A DNA stretch of 64,000 nt from CALKWS01 sp051020515 (GCF_051020515.1 NZ_CP194857.1:62001-126000), one strand, 5' to 3'; counted from the first letter of the stretch, positions 17,569 through 27,022 are shown. Notes: generated by a model from the letters alone, not told the origin. Program-made: numbers and translations.

Positions 17569-19452
17569 ATGAGGGCGCTTCGATTCATTCGTACGCAGCC
17601 GTTGGCCATCGTGGCGTTCGTCGCCATCATCGTGGCGCTGGTCCTCACCGCGACCGGGCAGCCCACCGCGGTGGCTGTGCTGGCGATCGGGGTCATCGGT
17701 ATCGTCATCGCCGTCACCGCCTGGGACATGTTCCGCGATCTGATGGCCGGGCACTGGGGCCTGGACATCCTGGCCGTGGTGGCCATGGTCGCCACCTTGA
17801 TGGTCGGTGAGTACATCGCGGGCCTCATCATCGCGCTCATGCTCACCGGCGGGGAGGCGCTGGAGAACTACGCCGCGCACCGCGCCAGTCGTGAACTGGA
17901 CCTGTTGGTCAACCGGGCCCCGTCCTTCGCGCAGCGGATCGGCCCGGGCACCTCGGAGGTCGAACGCATCGCCGTGGACGAGGTCGCTGTCGGGGACCTA
18001 CTGGTGGTGCGCTCGGGTGAGGTGGTGCCGGTGGACGGCACCCTGGTCTCCAAGCGAGCGGTGATCGATGAGTCCTCGGTGACGGGCGAGCCGATCCCGG
18101 TCACCTACGCCGGGGACGACTCGATCCTGTCCGGGACGGTCAATACCACCGAGGCGTTCACCCTGCGTGCGGACAAGGTCGCCGCGGACTCCCACTACGC
18201 CTCGATCGTGCGTCTGGTCACCGAGGCGGTCGAGTCCCGGGCGCCGATGGTGCGCCTGGCCGACCGGTACGCGGTGCCCTTCACGATCCTGTCACTGACC
18301 ATCGCCGGACTGGCCTGGTACATCAGCGGAGACGCGACCCGGTTCGCCGAGGTGCTCGTGGTGGCCACTCCGTGTCCCCTGCTGATCGCCACGCCGGTGG
18401 CCTTCATGGGCGGGATGAGTTCGGCGGCCAGGCTGAACGTGATCGTCAAGGAGGGCGGCGCGTTGGAGACCCTGGCCCGGGTCCGTTCGGCCGCCCTGGA
18501 CAAGACCGGCACCCTGACCAAGGGCAAGCCCATCGTGGTGGACATCAGGCCGGGCGAGGAGTCGGCGACCGAGACGCTGCGGGCGGCGGGTGCCGTCGAG
18601 CAGTACTCGGTGCACGTGTTCGCCGACCCCATCGTCGCCCACGCCCGGGCCGACGGGTTGCCGTTGCCCGACGTCACCGCCGCCGAGGAGATCGCCACCA
18701 ACGGCGTGCAGGCCACGCTCGCCGACGGCACGAGCGTGCGCGTGGGCAAGCCGACTTTCATCGAGGAGGTCACCGGCCCGGTGCAGCGGACCGAGCTTCG
18801 CCCGGGTGAGACCGCCGTCTACGTCTCCACCGGCACGCGGCTGGCCGGGGTGATCGTGCTCTCCGACCCGCTGAAGGACAACGCCGCCGAGACCGTGCAG
18901 CGCCTCAAGGACCAGGGCGTGCGCACGATCGCCATGGTCACCGGCGACGTGGCAGCCACCGCGAAGTCGATCGCGGCACAGGCCGGGATCGAGGACGTCT
19001 ACGCCGAAACCACCCCGGGAACCAAGATCGAGGTGGTGCAGCAACTGCAGCCGAGGCCGGCGCTGATGGTGGGTGACGGTATCAACGACGCGCCGGTACT
19101 GGCGGTGGCCGACGTCGGGATCGCGATGGCGGCACGTGGGGCCACGGCCGCGAGCGAGTCCGCCTCTGCGGTGATCACCTCCGAGGACATCGGCCGGGTG
19201 GCAGATGTGATCCACGTGGGCCGGCGCACCGTCAGGATCGCGCTGCAGTCCATCTGGTTGGGCATCATCATCTCGGTCGGCCTGATGCTGGTAGCGGCGT
19301 TCGGGTACCTGCCCGCTGTCGTGGGTGCCCTGCTGCAGGAGGTGGTGGACCTGGTCGCGATCCTCAGTGCCCTCCGTGCGCTGCGGATCCACCGCGAGAT
19401 CCAGACCGCCAAGGTCACCGGACACCCGCGAGCCCTGGCCCCGGCGCGCTGA
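17569..19452 (+). CDS. Heavy-metal P1B-type ATPase with a TPC transport motif
   Basis: 627 aa from the ATG at 17569 (a GTG at 17503 is in frame but adds a non-conserved leader). It has no N-terminal metal-binding domain. The actuator loop has DESSVTGEPIPV; the membrane metal site is ATPCPLLIATPVAF, giving TPC instead of CPC or SPC; the phosphorylation site is DKTGTLTKG and the hinge GDGINDAP. The N-domain HP signature is replaced by SVHVFADP. TPC/SPC-type pumps are associated with cobalt, iron or zinc export, so specificity is open. The last helix region reads ALLQEVVDLVAILSALRALR. No metal regulator is adjacent; TetR ends 67 bp before it. Confidence 0.88.
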   Translation: MRALRFIRTQPLAIVAFVAIIVALVLTATGQPTAVAVLAIGVIGIVIAVTAWDMFRDLMAGHWGLDILAVVAMVATLMVGEYIAGLIIALMLTGGEALENYAAHRASRELDLLVNRAPSFAQRIGPGTSEVERIAVDEVAVGDLLVVRSGEVVPVDGTLVSKRAVIDESSVTGEPIPVTYAGDDSILSGTVNTTEAFTLRADKVAADSHYASIVRLVTEAVESRAPMVRLADRYAVPFTILSLTIAGLAWYISGDATRFAEVLVVATPCPLLIATPVAFMGGMSSAARLNVIVKEGGALETLARVRSAALDKTGTLTKGKPIVVDIRPGEESATETLRAAGAVEQYSVHVFADPIVAHARADGLPLPDVTAAEEIATNGVQATLADGTSVRVGKPTFIEEVTGPVQRTELRPGETAVYVSTGTRLAGVIVLSDPLKDNAAETVQRLKDQGVRTIAMVTGDVAATAKSIAAQAGIEDVYAETTPGTKIEVVQQLQPRPALMVGDGINDAPVLAVADVGIAMAARGATAASESASAVITSEDIGRVADVIHVGRRTVRIALQSIWLGIIISVGLMLVAAFGYLPAVVGALLQEVVDLVAILSALRALRIHREIQTAKVTGHPRALAPAR

Positions 19453-19465
19453 GCGAGCGTGACGG

Positions 19466-20395
19466 TCAGCGACTGAGCAGTTCCTCGGTGCTCGTGCCGG
19501 GCAAGGCGACCGTCACCTGAGTACCCCACGGATCCTTGACTACCAGCGAGCGCCCGGTGTCCTGGTGCTGGACCTGCTGAGCCGACAACCGGGCCACGAG
19601 TGCGTCCAGATCCTCCCGTCGGGGCACAGTGATCGCCACGTCGCCCAAGCCCAGGGTGGCCGCGCGGGGGCCCGCCTCGCCGCTGTTCCAGGTGTTCATC
19701 GCCACGTGGTGGTGATAGCCGCCGGCAGCGGCGAACAGGGCCCCTGGGTAGGTCTCGACCGTAGTTTCGAACCCGAGGAGATCCACGTAGAACTTCCGCG
19801 CGGAAGTGATGTCGCCCACCTGCAGGTGCACGTGTCCGACCGTGCCGGCACGGCGCGCTCCGGCTGCCAGAACGTCCTCATCGAGGTGTGCGCGCAGGTA
19901 GGCGTTCGGGTCGAGGAAGTTGGACGCCATCTGCAGTTGGCCGTCGCGGAAAGTCCACTCGGAGCGGTCCCGATCGACATAGAGTTCGATGCCGTTGCCC
20001 TCCGGGTCGGTGAAGTAGAAGGCCTCGCTGACCAGGTGGTCGCTGGAGCCGACGAACCGACTGCGGGGATCCTGGGCCGCCCGATACACCGTGGCCGCCA
20101 GGCTGGCCTTGTCCTCGAACAGGAAGGCGGTGTGGAACAGTCCGGCTTGCCGCGGGTCCACCGCAGGAAGGCCGGGCGTGGAGATCAACCGGACCAGGGG
20201 CACCTCTCCGCGCCCCAGCACCCGGTGCACACCGGCCGCCCGGGACCGCTCCTCGATCGGCTCCATGGCCAGCGCCTCGGAGTAGTAGGACGACATCAGG
20301 TCAAGATCCCCCACGTGCAGGGTGACGGCGTCCATGGCGGTCTGCGCGGCGAGGGTCTTCTCGCTCACCGCTGACGAACTGGCGACCTCGGTCAT
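19466..20395 (-). CDS. VOC family ring-cleaving dioxygenase-like protein (glyoxalase/bleomycin fold)
   Basis: 309 aa, ATG at 20395 with AAGGAGG seven to eight bases upstream. Two VOC repeats: the first (about residues 20-140) has DAVTLHVGDLDLMSSYY and AFYFTDPEGNGIELYVD; the second (about 180-300) has GHVHLQVGDITSARKFYVD, a HHHVAMNTW motif and VKDPWGTQVTV. The His/Glu set is that of catechol 2,3-dioxygenase-like (CatE/MhqE) proteins using Fe(II) or Mn(II). Two TAGTTG-based inverted repeats upstream suggest control by a MarR/MhqR-type repressor of quinone or phenol stress; no such gene is in the window. Confidence 0.85.
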   Translation of the reverse strand: MTEVASSSAVSEKTLAAQTAMDAVTLHVGDLDLMSSYYSEALAMEPIEERSRAAGVHRVLGRGEVPLVRLISTPGLPAVDPRQAGLFHTAFLFEDKASLAATVYRAAQDPRSRFVGSSDHLVSEAFYFTDPEGNGIELYVDRDRSEWTFRDGQLQMASNFLDPNAYLRAHLDEDVLAAGARRAGTVGHVHLQVGDITSARKFYVDLLGFETTVETYPGALFAAAGGYHHHVAMNTWNSGEAGPRAATLGLGDVAITVPRREDLDALVARLSAQQVQHQDTGRSLVVKDPWGTQVTVALPGTSTEELLSR

Positions 20396-20424
20396 CGGTG
20401 CGCCTCCTTCTCGACTGGGCAAAG

Positions 20425-20442
20425 TAGTTGAACGTGCAATCA
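20425..20442 (-). promoter_or_regulatory. Second, imperfect operator half-match upstream of the VOC gene
   Basis: TAGTTGAACGTGCAATCA matches the TAGTTG-N6-CAACTA pattern at 20459-20476 with two mismatches in the right arm; the centres are 34 bp apart, about three helical turns. It lies 30-47 bp before the start codon. Confidence 0.4.
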
Positions 20443-20458
20443 CCAGTGTAGTGGTGGA

Positions 20459-20476
20459 TAGTTGAAAGTACAACTA
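20459..20476 (-). promoter_or_regulatory. Operator-like inverted repeat upstream of the VOC gene
   Basis: TAGTTG and CAACTA are perfect arms around AAAGTA. The shape and spacing fit a MarR-family dimer site. It lies 64-81 bp before the VOC ATG. Confidence 0.5.
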
Positions 20477-20569
20477 CCGGCAGGAGGTGCACGCCACACA
20501 GACGGGCCCGCCGATCCCTCCGACCGACGGGCCCGTCCCGGCTTCTCGCTGCCGGCTTCGCGCTGGCTC

Positions 20570-21387
20570 TCAGGCCAGCGAGACCTTGTGGTTCCAGGAC
20601 CGCACCGTGCGCCATGCGCAGAACAGGGTCACCAGGAGGATCGCCGGGATGAAGCCCAGCGGCATCACGTCCTCGGTACTTGCGGACCCGAGCCGCATCT
20701 CGGCGATGATGCTGTAGGACACCACTCCCAGCGCTCCGTTCTGAAGGCCGATCCCGAACGGAATGGCGATCATCCCGATGATGCCCGCCAATTGGGTGAC
20801 CGTGTACAGCACGACGAACACCAGGACCGGCCCGCCGAGTCCCCACCGGTTCAGCGGCCGCTCGCTGCCTCGCGAGACGGCGAAGAAGTAGTGGATCGGC
20901 CAGATCAGGTACATCGCCAGCAGCAGTAGCGCCCCGCCGGCGAGCATGCCGCTCGAACTCACCGCGCTGAGCCGTCCCAGAGCATGCCCGCTGCGGTGAA
21001 CGGGTTGCGGTCCATCCCGACGGCGGGGCCCACGCCCACCCAGAACACTCCGAACAGGACCAGGGTGAGTCCGAGCCCAGCGAGGGTCACCAGCACCGCC
21101 CAGGTGGCCTTGGCGGCATAGATCCTCCCGCCGCCGATCGGCAGGGAATGGGTGAAGTACCCGGTACGGCTGTAACTGGACCGGTAGTAATCGGCCGTGA
21201 GTGCCAATTGCAGGCCAGGGACGAGCACGGTGATGGCGACACCACCCAGCAACATGCCGAGTGGGCTCAGCACGGGCCAAGCCGTCGCGGTGAGCACGGT
21301 ACCGAGCAGGGTGAGGAGCGCGGCCATTCCGGCCACGGTCTCCACCAGGGTGCGGGTGCGCAGCCATTCGTGTTTGAGCAGCATCAT
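20570..21387 (-). pseudogene. ABC-2 type permease, frameshifted near 20972
   Basis: About 271 aa when joined. The N-terminal part MMLLKHEWLRTRTLVETVAG has three TM segments and ends GMLWDG. A shift follows, and the rest reads LSAVSSSGMLAGGALLLLA with three or more TM segments to VRSWNHKVSLA. One missing C at GGC-TCA restores the single frame. It is the membrane half of a YtrA-type GntR/ABC cassette: the ATPase stop overlaps its ATG (ATGA). Such cassettes in actinobacteria export or sense cell-envelope agents; the substrate is unknown. Confidence 0.8.
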
Positions 21388-22094
21388 CGGTAGGTCTCCT
21401 TGAAGATGTGATCCAAGCTCGCGGAGTGCTCGCCGCGCAGATCGTCCGCCTCGCCCTGCAGGACGACCCGACCGTGCCGCATCATCACCACCGAGTCGAG
21501 AATGGACTCCAGGTCATGGATGAGGTGCGTGGTGATGACCAGCAGGGAATCGGCGGAGAGGTTGCGCAGGATGCCGTCGAGAATCACCTGCCGCGCCGCC
21601 GGGTCCACACCGGCGATCGGCTCGTCGAGCAGGAAGACCCGGGCATCGCGTGACATCGCCAGGGCGATCTGCACCTTCTCGCGCATACCCTTGGACATCT
21701 CCTTCAGCCGCATGCCGTCGCGCAGCCCGAAGAATCCGATGAGGTCTGCCGCTCGCTCCCGGTCGAAGTCGGCGAAGAAGTCCGCGTAAAGGTCCAGGCA
21801 GTACGAGACCTTGGCGCCGTCGGGGAGAAAACTGGCGTCGGGAAGAAAGGAGACGAGCGCCTTGGACTCCGGGCCCGGCCGGTGCCCGGCGATGGTGACC
21901 TCACCGGAGTAGTCGCTGAGCACTCCGGCCAGGACCTTCAGCAGCGTGGTCTTGCCGCAGCCGTTCTCGCCCAGCAGCCCGACGATCTGCCCCGGGGCAA
22001 GGTCGAGGTCGAAGTCGTCCAGGGCGGTGGTCTGGCCGTAACGCACGGACAGACCGCGGGCACGGATCGCCGATGTGGCGCGGGCGTGGGTCAT
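21384..22094 (-). CDS. ABC transporter ATP-binding protein
   Basis: 236 aa from the ATG at 22094, one base after the GntR stop and preceded by GGGGAG; an upstream in-frame ATG at 22139 would overlap GntR by 44 nt. Walker A is GLLGENGCGKTTLLKVLAG, the signature region LKEMSKGMREKVQIALAM has SKGM in place of the canonical SGGQ, and Walker B is VFLLDEPIAGVD. This non-canonical signature is usual for ABC-2 type exporters of the YtrB/BcrA kind. It forms an operon with GntR upstream and the ABC-2 permease downstream. Confidence 0.9.
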   Translation of the reverse strand: MTHARATSAIRARGLSVRYGQTTALDDFDLDLAPGQIVGLLGENGCGKTTLLKVLAGVLSDYSGEVTIAGHRPGPESKALVSFLPDASFLPDGAKVSYCLDLYADFFADFDRERAADLIGFFGLRDGMRLKEMSKGMREKVQIALAMSRDARVFLLDEPIAGVDPAARQVILDGILRNLSADSLLVITTHLIHDLESILDSVVMMRHGRVVLQGEADDLRGEHSASLDHIFKETYR

Positions 22095-22095
22095 C

Positions 22096-22494
22096 TCAGG
22101 CTCCCCCGGTGCCGGTTCGGTTCTGATCGTGGTCGACATGGGCCGTCCACCTCTCCTCGATGAGTTGTTGTGCTTGGTCGGGTGGCATGCGCAGTCCCTG
22201 GGCCCGGCGGATGAAGTCGTCAGCCGCGTCCCGGGTGAGCTCGGCCCGCACCCGATTGATTCGCGACGCGTCCTCGGTGACGAACCTGCCGGCGGTACGC
22301 TCGGACCGGCACAGGCCCTGCCGCTCGAGCTCGGCCAGAGCGCGCTGGGCGGTGTTGGGATTCACCCCGAGTCCGGCGGCCAGCTCCCGCACCCCGGGGA
22401 CCTTGCTCCCCGGCGCCCACTCGCCGACCACGATCGACCGGGCGAACTCGGAGACGAGTTGCACCCAGATCGGTGCGGATGTGTCGAACTCCAC
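22096..22494 (-). CDS. GntR family regulator, YtrA subfamily
   Basis: 132 aa. The winged HTH spans about residues 10-75: PIWVQLVSEFARSIVVGEW, VPGVRELAAGLGVNPNTAQR and GLCRSERTAGRFV. The effector part is only a short helical tail (about 40 residues), which defines the YtrA subfamily. It is first in the operon and lies one base before the ABC ATPase start, so it should repress its own ABC cassette. Upstream is an AT-rich stretch (TGTATTAGGTTACTAATACA), a near-perfect inverted repeat at 22512-22531 that is a good operator candidate. Confidence 0.9.
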   Translation of the reverse strand: MEFDTSAPIWVQLVSEFARSIVVGEWAPGSKVPGVRELAAGLGVNPNTAQRALAELERQGLCRSERTAGRFVTEDASRINRVRAELTRDAADDFIRRAQGLRMPPDQAQQLIEERWTAHVDHDQNRTGTGGA

Positions 22495-22511
22495 TGACTC
22501 GCCTCACATGT

Positions 22512-22531
22512 ATGTCTGTATTAGGTTACTA
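22512..22531 (-). promoter_or_regulatory. AT-rich inverted repeat, likely GntR/YtrA operator
   Basis: TGTATTAG and CTAATACA are perfect 8-bp arms separated by GTTA, 17 bp upstream of the GntR ATG in otherwise GC-rich DNA. YtrA-type repressors bind such sites at their own promoter. Confidence 0.65.
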
Positions 22532-22591
22532 ATACAGTGACACATGCACCGCGAGCGTGTCAACGTCGTCGGTCCGCACCCTCGGTGGGCG

Positions 22592-23827
22592 TCAAAGCCG
22601 AGTCGGCGCCACCGGTTCGTCCGCGAGCCCCTGGCGTTCCACCACCGGCCGGTTCTTCACCGCCGGGGACAGGAACATCGCCACCAGCACCACGATCATC
22701 GGGATCACCAGTGCGTGACGCAGGCCCACCTGCTCGCCGACGAAGCCCAGTAGCGGCGGGCCCACCAGGAACGCGATGTAGCCGATGGTGGCCACCAGGG
22801 ACACCCGCACCGCCGGGTTCGGCCCGGAATCACCTGCCGCGGACAAGGCCACCGGAAAGCCCAGCGAGGCGCCGAGCCCCCAGAGGACGACGGCGGCCAC
22901 CGCGGTGAATTGACTGTCCACGAAGGCCACCACCACCAGACCCAGGAGCGCGAAGCCCGCACTGATACCCAACACCAGCGCCCGGCCGAGCCTGGCGATC
23001 ACCGGCCCTCCGGCGAAGCGACCAAGGGTCATCGAGGCGGCGAACACGGCGAATATCGCCGAACCCCACGCTTCGCCGAATCCGTGCCCGTCCACCATGA
23101 TCAACGGCAACCAGTCGTTGGCGGTTCCTTCGGTCAGCGCCATCGCTAGCACGATGACCCCGATGAGGACCAGGCGGGTGTCCTTCCAGATCGGTGGCGG
23201 CGCGGCGGTCCCCGCCGAGCCATCGGCTCGCAGGAGCGGGACGCGCCCGGTGCCCGGCAATACGCTGCGGATAGCCGCACCGAACACGCCGGCACCGAGC
23301 GCGCCGGTGATCACCAGGTGCCAGACCACGGGGAAGCCGGTGGCGGTGGCGCCGATGCCGGCCAGGGCGCCGACCACTGTGCCCAGGCTGAAACACCCGT
23401 GCAGCGCCGGCAGGAACGGCCGGCGCCCGGCCCGCTCCACGTCGGCACCCTCGACGTTCATCGCCACGTCCGCAGCGCCGAGACCCAGGCCGAAGACGAA
23501 CAACCCCGCCGCCACCACCCAGGCCGCTCCGGCACCGGCGCCCAGACCGATGACGGGCATGCTCAGCGCCACACCGGCGATCCCGGCCGCGATCACCGGC
23601 CGTCCCCCGAACTTGGCGACCAGAGCCCCGGAGCACAGGATCCCCAGCATCGATCCGACCGAGAGCCCGAAGAGCACCAGACCCATCTGCGCCGTCGAGG
23701 CGTGCAGGAGGTCCCGGATCGCCGGGGTCCGGGTGACCCAGGAGGCCAGCGAGAGCCCGGGCACGAAGAACAGCGCGAACAGCGCCCACCGGCGCCTCGT
23801 GAGCGAAACGATCACCGCACTCCTCAT
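22592..23827 (-). CDS. MFS transporter (YbjJ/fucose-permease-like)
   Basis: 411 aa, ATG at 23827 (preceded by an in-frame GTG). It has 12 predicted TM segments. TM1 reads LFALFFVPGLSLASWVTRTP, and the conserved segments SVGSMLGILCSGALVAKFGG, LGAADVAMNVEGADVERAG and PALHGCFSLGTVVGA match the YbjJ-type inner-membrane MFS group. Substrates of this group are not established. It has no close operon partner: 97 bp to GntR on the same strand and 80 bp to the lipoprotein upstream. Confidence 0.85.
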   Translation of the reverse strand: MRSAVIVSLTRRRWALFALFFVPGLSLASWVTRTPAIRDLLHASTAQMGLVLFGLSVGSMLGILCSGALVAKFGGRPVIAAGIAGVALSMPVIGLGAGAGAAWVVAAGLFVFGLGLGAADVAMNVEGADVERAGRRPFLPALHGCFSLGTVVGALAGIGATATGFPVVWHLVITGALGAGVFGAAIRSVLPGTGRVPLLRADGSAGTAAPPPIWKDTRLVLIGVIVLAMALTEGTANDWLPLIMVDGHGFGEAWGSAIFAVFAASMTLGRFAGGPVIARLGRALVLGISAGFALLGLVVVAFVDSQFTAVAAVVLWGLGASLGFPVALSAAGDSGPNPAVRVSLVATIGYIAFLVGPPLLGFVGEQVGLRHALVIPMIVVLVAMFLSPAVKNRPVVERQGLADEPVAPTRL

Positions 23828-23908
23828 CACGCCGGGGCACGTCCAGGCACACGCCCACCCACCGGGTTCAATCTACACCGCGGCCCGGCCCGAGACCGTG
23901 CGGCGACG

Positions 23909-25243
23909 CTACTCCTGCGGCTCCCGGTCCTCGTCGGCGACGATCGTCACCAGTGGGTACCCCTCGGTCGCGACCACCACGGTGGCCCCGTTCGCCGCGA
24001 TCACCGCCGGCACCAGGATCTCGCCCTGCCCCTGCGGGTCATAGGCCTCCGCCACCTCCCCGGTGAGCACGTTGTGTACCCGCACGCTGTCGCCGGAGCG
24101 CAGATAGAGCATGACTCCACCGGCACCCTCGATCGTGGCGGGTTCGGTGAGCAGGTACGCCCACAGTTCTTCGCCGCTCGCGTCAAAGGCGCGTGCGTGC
24201 TCGCCCTCCAGCACCACCCTGGTGCCGGTGGACTCCTCGACGACGGCATCGGTGACGTCCTCGGCCAGCACCAGGCCCTGCTCCAGGTCGATGGCCGCGG
24301 CTACACCCGGTGCCACCTGCAGTCTGGTCACTTGGCGATCCGCACCGGTACCGGCGGCCGGCGCCAGGTCGGTGGGGTCCCAGCCGTACTCGGTCGCATC
24401 CAAGCGCCACACCTCCTCCTGGGCGGCACCGGCCAGGGCAAGCACGTGGTCGCCGGCGACCATCAGCACGGTGCCGTCGTACTCCCCCAGGACGCGGGCG
24501 TCGTCCTCCTCCCCGTCGGCCAGGATCTCCCCGGTGGCGGCGTCCAGCACCAGCCGCGCACCGCCGTCGCCGGTCGGCCCGGCCCATGGTGCGGCGAAGA
24601 CGAGGCCCGGGCCCACGTGCGGCCCGCCCACCGGCACCGGCCCCCACGCGTGCTCACCGGTGCGCAGGTCATACGCCGTCGCGGTGGTCCTCGCACGTTC
24701 CCCGGAGTCGCCGCCGGGGTCCACATCGGTCAGCACTGCCAGATCCTGACCGTCCTCGGTACCGGCCAGAGTGAAGCCGGCGCAACCGGGCGGGCGCTCG
24801 GCCGCCCACAACACGCTGCCCTCGGCGTCCACCGCGCTGAACGTCAGGGCACCCTCGCGCTCCTCCGGTGCGAGGAACACCTCGCCGCGCTCGGCCGGCA
24901 GCACGTCGAAGGGAGTCTGGACGATCCGGCGAGCCTCCAGGTGATAGGGCAGCCAGGTGCCCCCCGGGTCCATCTCGGCCAGGGGCTCGGGATCGAGGTC
25001 GGGGGCGCGGTCGAGATCGTCCCCGGGCTCGTCGCACGCTCCGGCCGTGACTCCCGGTGATGACTGTGTCGTCCCGGCGTCCTCCGCCGCGTCGGTCTCG
25101 GCCTGTTCCGATGTGGCCTGCCCGTCATCCGAGGTCGGCTGTTCCTCCGGCGTCGGCTGTTCGTCGGCGGGTGCCGAGCATCCGGCCAGGAACAGGAGGG
25201 TTGCCGCGGCACCGGCCAGCGCCGTCCGGCGCCGCGCCCTCAC
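23909..25243 (-). CDS. Secreted lipoprotein with PQQ/beta-propeller-like repeats
   Basis: 444 aa from a GTG whose GTGA overlaps the stop of the CcdA-like gene. The signal peptide RARRRTALAGAAATLLFLAG is followed by the lipobox Cys22 (LAGC), so it should be anchored outside the membrane. Then come a Glu/Thr/Gln-rich linker (about residues 25-65) and a repeat region with strands such as GSVLWAAERPPGCAGF, TATAYDLRTGEHAWGPV and VLDAATGEILADG, typical of PQQ-like beta-propellers. It is the third gene of a DsbA-CcdA-lipoprotein operon; a role in envelope protein folding is inferred from that context. Confidence 0.8.
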   Translation of the reverse strand: MRARRRTALAGAAATLLFLAGCSAPADEQPTPEEQPTSDDGQATSEQAETDAAEDAGTTQSSPGVTAGACDEPGDDLDRAPDLDPEPLAEMDPGGTWLPYHLEARRIVQTPFDVLPAERGEVFLAPEEREGALTFSAVDAEGSVLWAAERPPGCAGFTLAGTEDGQDLAVLTDVDPGGDSGERARTTATAYDLRTGEHAWGPVPVGGPHVGPGLVFAAPWAGPTGDGGARLVLDAATGEILADGEEDDARVLGEYDGTVLMVAGDHVLALAGAAQEEVWRLDATEYGWDPTDLAPAAGTGADRQVTRLQVAPGVAAAIDLEQGLVLAEDVTDAVVEESTGTRVVLEGEHARAFDASGEELWAYLLTEPATIEGAGGVMLYLRSGDSVRVHNVLTGEVAEAYDPQGQGEILVPAVIAANGATVVVATEGYPLVTIVADEDREPQE

Positions 25244-26116
25244 CGGTCCTCCTGGTCCGCTGCGGCCTTCGCGGCCTCCTGCCGGATCGGCTGGTGGCGG
25301 CGCTTGCGCAGGCGTGCCCAGATGAGCAGAACGACGACGGCGGCCACCACGATCGCGATCACGTCCAGCGCGGGGTGGGCCAGCACGGCGCTGCGTTCCT
25401 GCAACCAGGCCTGGGTGGAGGTGGGCAGCAGGGCGGGGGTCCCCACGAATCCGTTGGTGGTCCAGAACGCGACACCGACACAACCATGAGCACGCCGGTG
25501 ATCACCGAGGTGGTGTGCAGCCGCCGGCCGAACACGCTGACGGTGCGCCCGCGCAGCACGGAGCGGCCCTTGGCGCCCAACCGGCCCCAGACCGAGGCGA
25601 GCACGAGCAGCGGGACCACCATGCCCGCCCCGTAGATGGCCAGCATCGCCCCGGAGAGCACCAGGGAATCCTGGGTAGCCGCCATGGTCAGCACCGCCCC
25701 CAGGATCGGGCCGGCGCAGAATCCGGCAATACCCCCGACCGCGCCCAGTAACACCGTCTTGAGCATCCCGGTGCGCACCTGGGCCTGGTTCTGCAGCCCG
25801 CGGGCTCCGGGCAGCATCCGGGCCGGATCGAACCCCAGACCCAGGACCTGCACCACGCCGAGCACGATAAGCAGGAGCGAAGCAATGGCGATCACCGGCT
25901 CGCGGTAGGTGGAGAACAGCAGCCCGATGGCCCCGGCCCCCACTCCCAGGGGCACCAGCACCAGCACCAGACGGCGTAGAACAGCAGACCGTGCAGCCAC
26001 AGTCTCGCCCCGGAGCCGAGGGTAGAGGCGAAGAACGCCGGCAGTAGCAGCGCCCCGCACGGGCTCAGCAGCGCCAGGGTTCCGCCGATGAAGGCGGTCA
26101 GCAGTCCGATCTCCAT
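25240..26116 (-). pseudogene. CcdA-like thiol-disulfide membrane protein with two frameshifts
   Basis: When joined, about 290 aa with six TM segments. Segment 1, MEIGLLTAFIGGTLALLSPC, ends LWLHGLLFYA; after a shift near 25971 it continues LVLVLVPLGVGAGAIG through GGIAGFCAGPILGAVL; after a shift near 25485 it continues GVAFWTTNGFVGTPALLPT to a basic cytoplasmic tail. The Cys residues in LLSPCGA and GFCAGP are those of the CcdA/DsbD core that carries electrons across the membrane. Both breaks are repaired by adding one base. It starts 4 nt after the DsbA-like gene, so the pair probably works as reductant and thiol oxidoreductase. Confidence 0.8.
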
Positions 26117-26120
26117 GGTG

Positions 26121-26960
26121 CTAGCCCGTCGCAGCGGCCAGTGCGGCCTCAACGGCGTCGGTGAACACCTCGGTGGGCTGGGCGCCGATGATGGGCTGGC
26201 CGTCGAGGATGAAGGTCGGCGTGGAGTACGCGCCCAGATCCAGGCCCAGTTGCGCGTTGCGGTCGATCTCCTCGGCGGTCTCGGGGGCGTTCAGATCCGC
26301 CGTGAACTGCTCCTCGTCCAGCCCCTCTTCCACGGCGAGTTCGGTCAGGCCGTCTTCGGAGAGTTCCCGATGGGAGCGAATCTGCCCGTCGGGGAACAGG
26401 GCCTCGTGGTACTCCCAGAATCCGCCCTGCAGCGCTGCCGCGTAGGAGGCTCGCGCGGCACGCTCGGATTCCTCACCGAAGACGTTCACATCGCGCCATT
26501 CGATCCGCAGATCCCCGGCGTCGACGTACTCCATCATCACCGGTAGCGTCTCCGCGCTCCACTGCGCGCAGAACGGGCACTGGTAGTCCGAGAACACCAC
26601 CAGCACCACCGGGGCATCGACCGGACCGGCAGCGAGGAGTTCATCGGCGTCGCGGCGCTCGACCCCCTCGGTCTCGGGTTGCTCAGGACCTTCCACGCGT
26701 GCCGGTGGGCCCTGTACACCCGGTTCCTGGGTGGTCCCGTCGCCTGCCTCGGGTCCGGCGGCATCCGAGCCCTCGTCCGCACCGTCCTGGCCCGGATCGG
26801 TCTGCGCGGCGCCGTTGGTGCCGGCTGGTTCCTGCGGGCCTGTCTGCTCCGAGGACCCGCCCCGCAGCAGGAACACCATCGCCAGCATCAGCGCAACGAG
26901 GCCCAGCACCACGGCGGGCACCACCCAAGCACGTGATTGCGGGTTATCCTGTTGCACCAC
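26121..26960 (-). CDS. DsbA-family thioredoxin-fold protein, membrane-anchored
   Basis: 279 aa. The start is the GTG pair at 26960/26957 behind AGGAGG. One N-terminal TM (about residues 12-34, WVVPAVVLGLVALMLAMVFL) is followed by a Gly/Glu/Pro-rich linker (about 35-95), then a thioredoxin fold with the active site FSDYQCPFCAQW (CPFC) and the cis-Pro loop GAYSTPTFILDGQPI. This is the actinobacterial membrane-tethered DsbA type that oxidises exported proteins. It is the first gene of the operon with CcdA-like and lipoprotein genes and is divergent from a CPVC membrane protein at 27023. Confidence 0.9.
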   Translation of the reverse strand: MVQQDNPQSRAWVVPAVVLGLVALMLAMVFLLRGGSSEQTGPQEPAGTNGAAQTDPGQDGADEGSDAAGPEAGDGTTQEPGVQGPPARVEGPEQPETEGVERRDADELLAAGPVDAPVVLVVFSDYQCPFCAQWSAETLPVMMEYVDAGDLRIEWRDVNVFGEESERAARASYAAALQGGFWEYHEALFPDGQIRSHRELSEDGLTELAVEEGLDEEQFTADLNAPETAEEIDRNAQLGLDLGAYSTPTFILDGQPIIGAQPTEVFTDAVEAALAAATG

Positions 26961-27022
26961 TACTGCACCTCCTGCTGCTGACTCTCTGCTCGCACCGCCG
27001 ATGACTATGCAACATAGTAACC

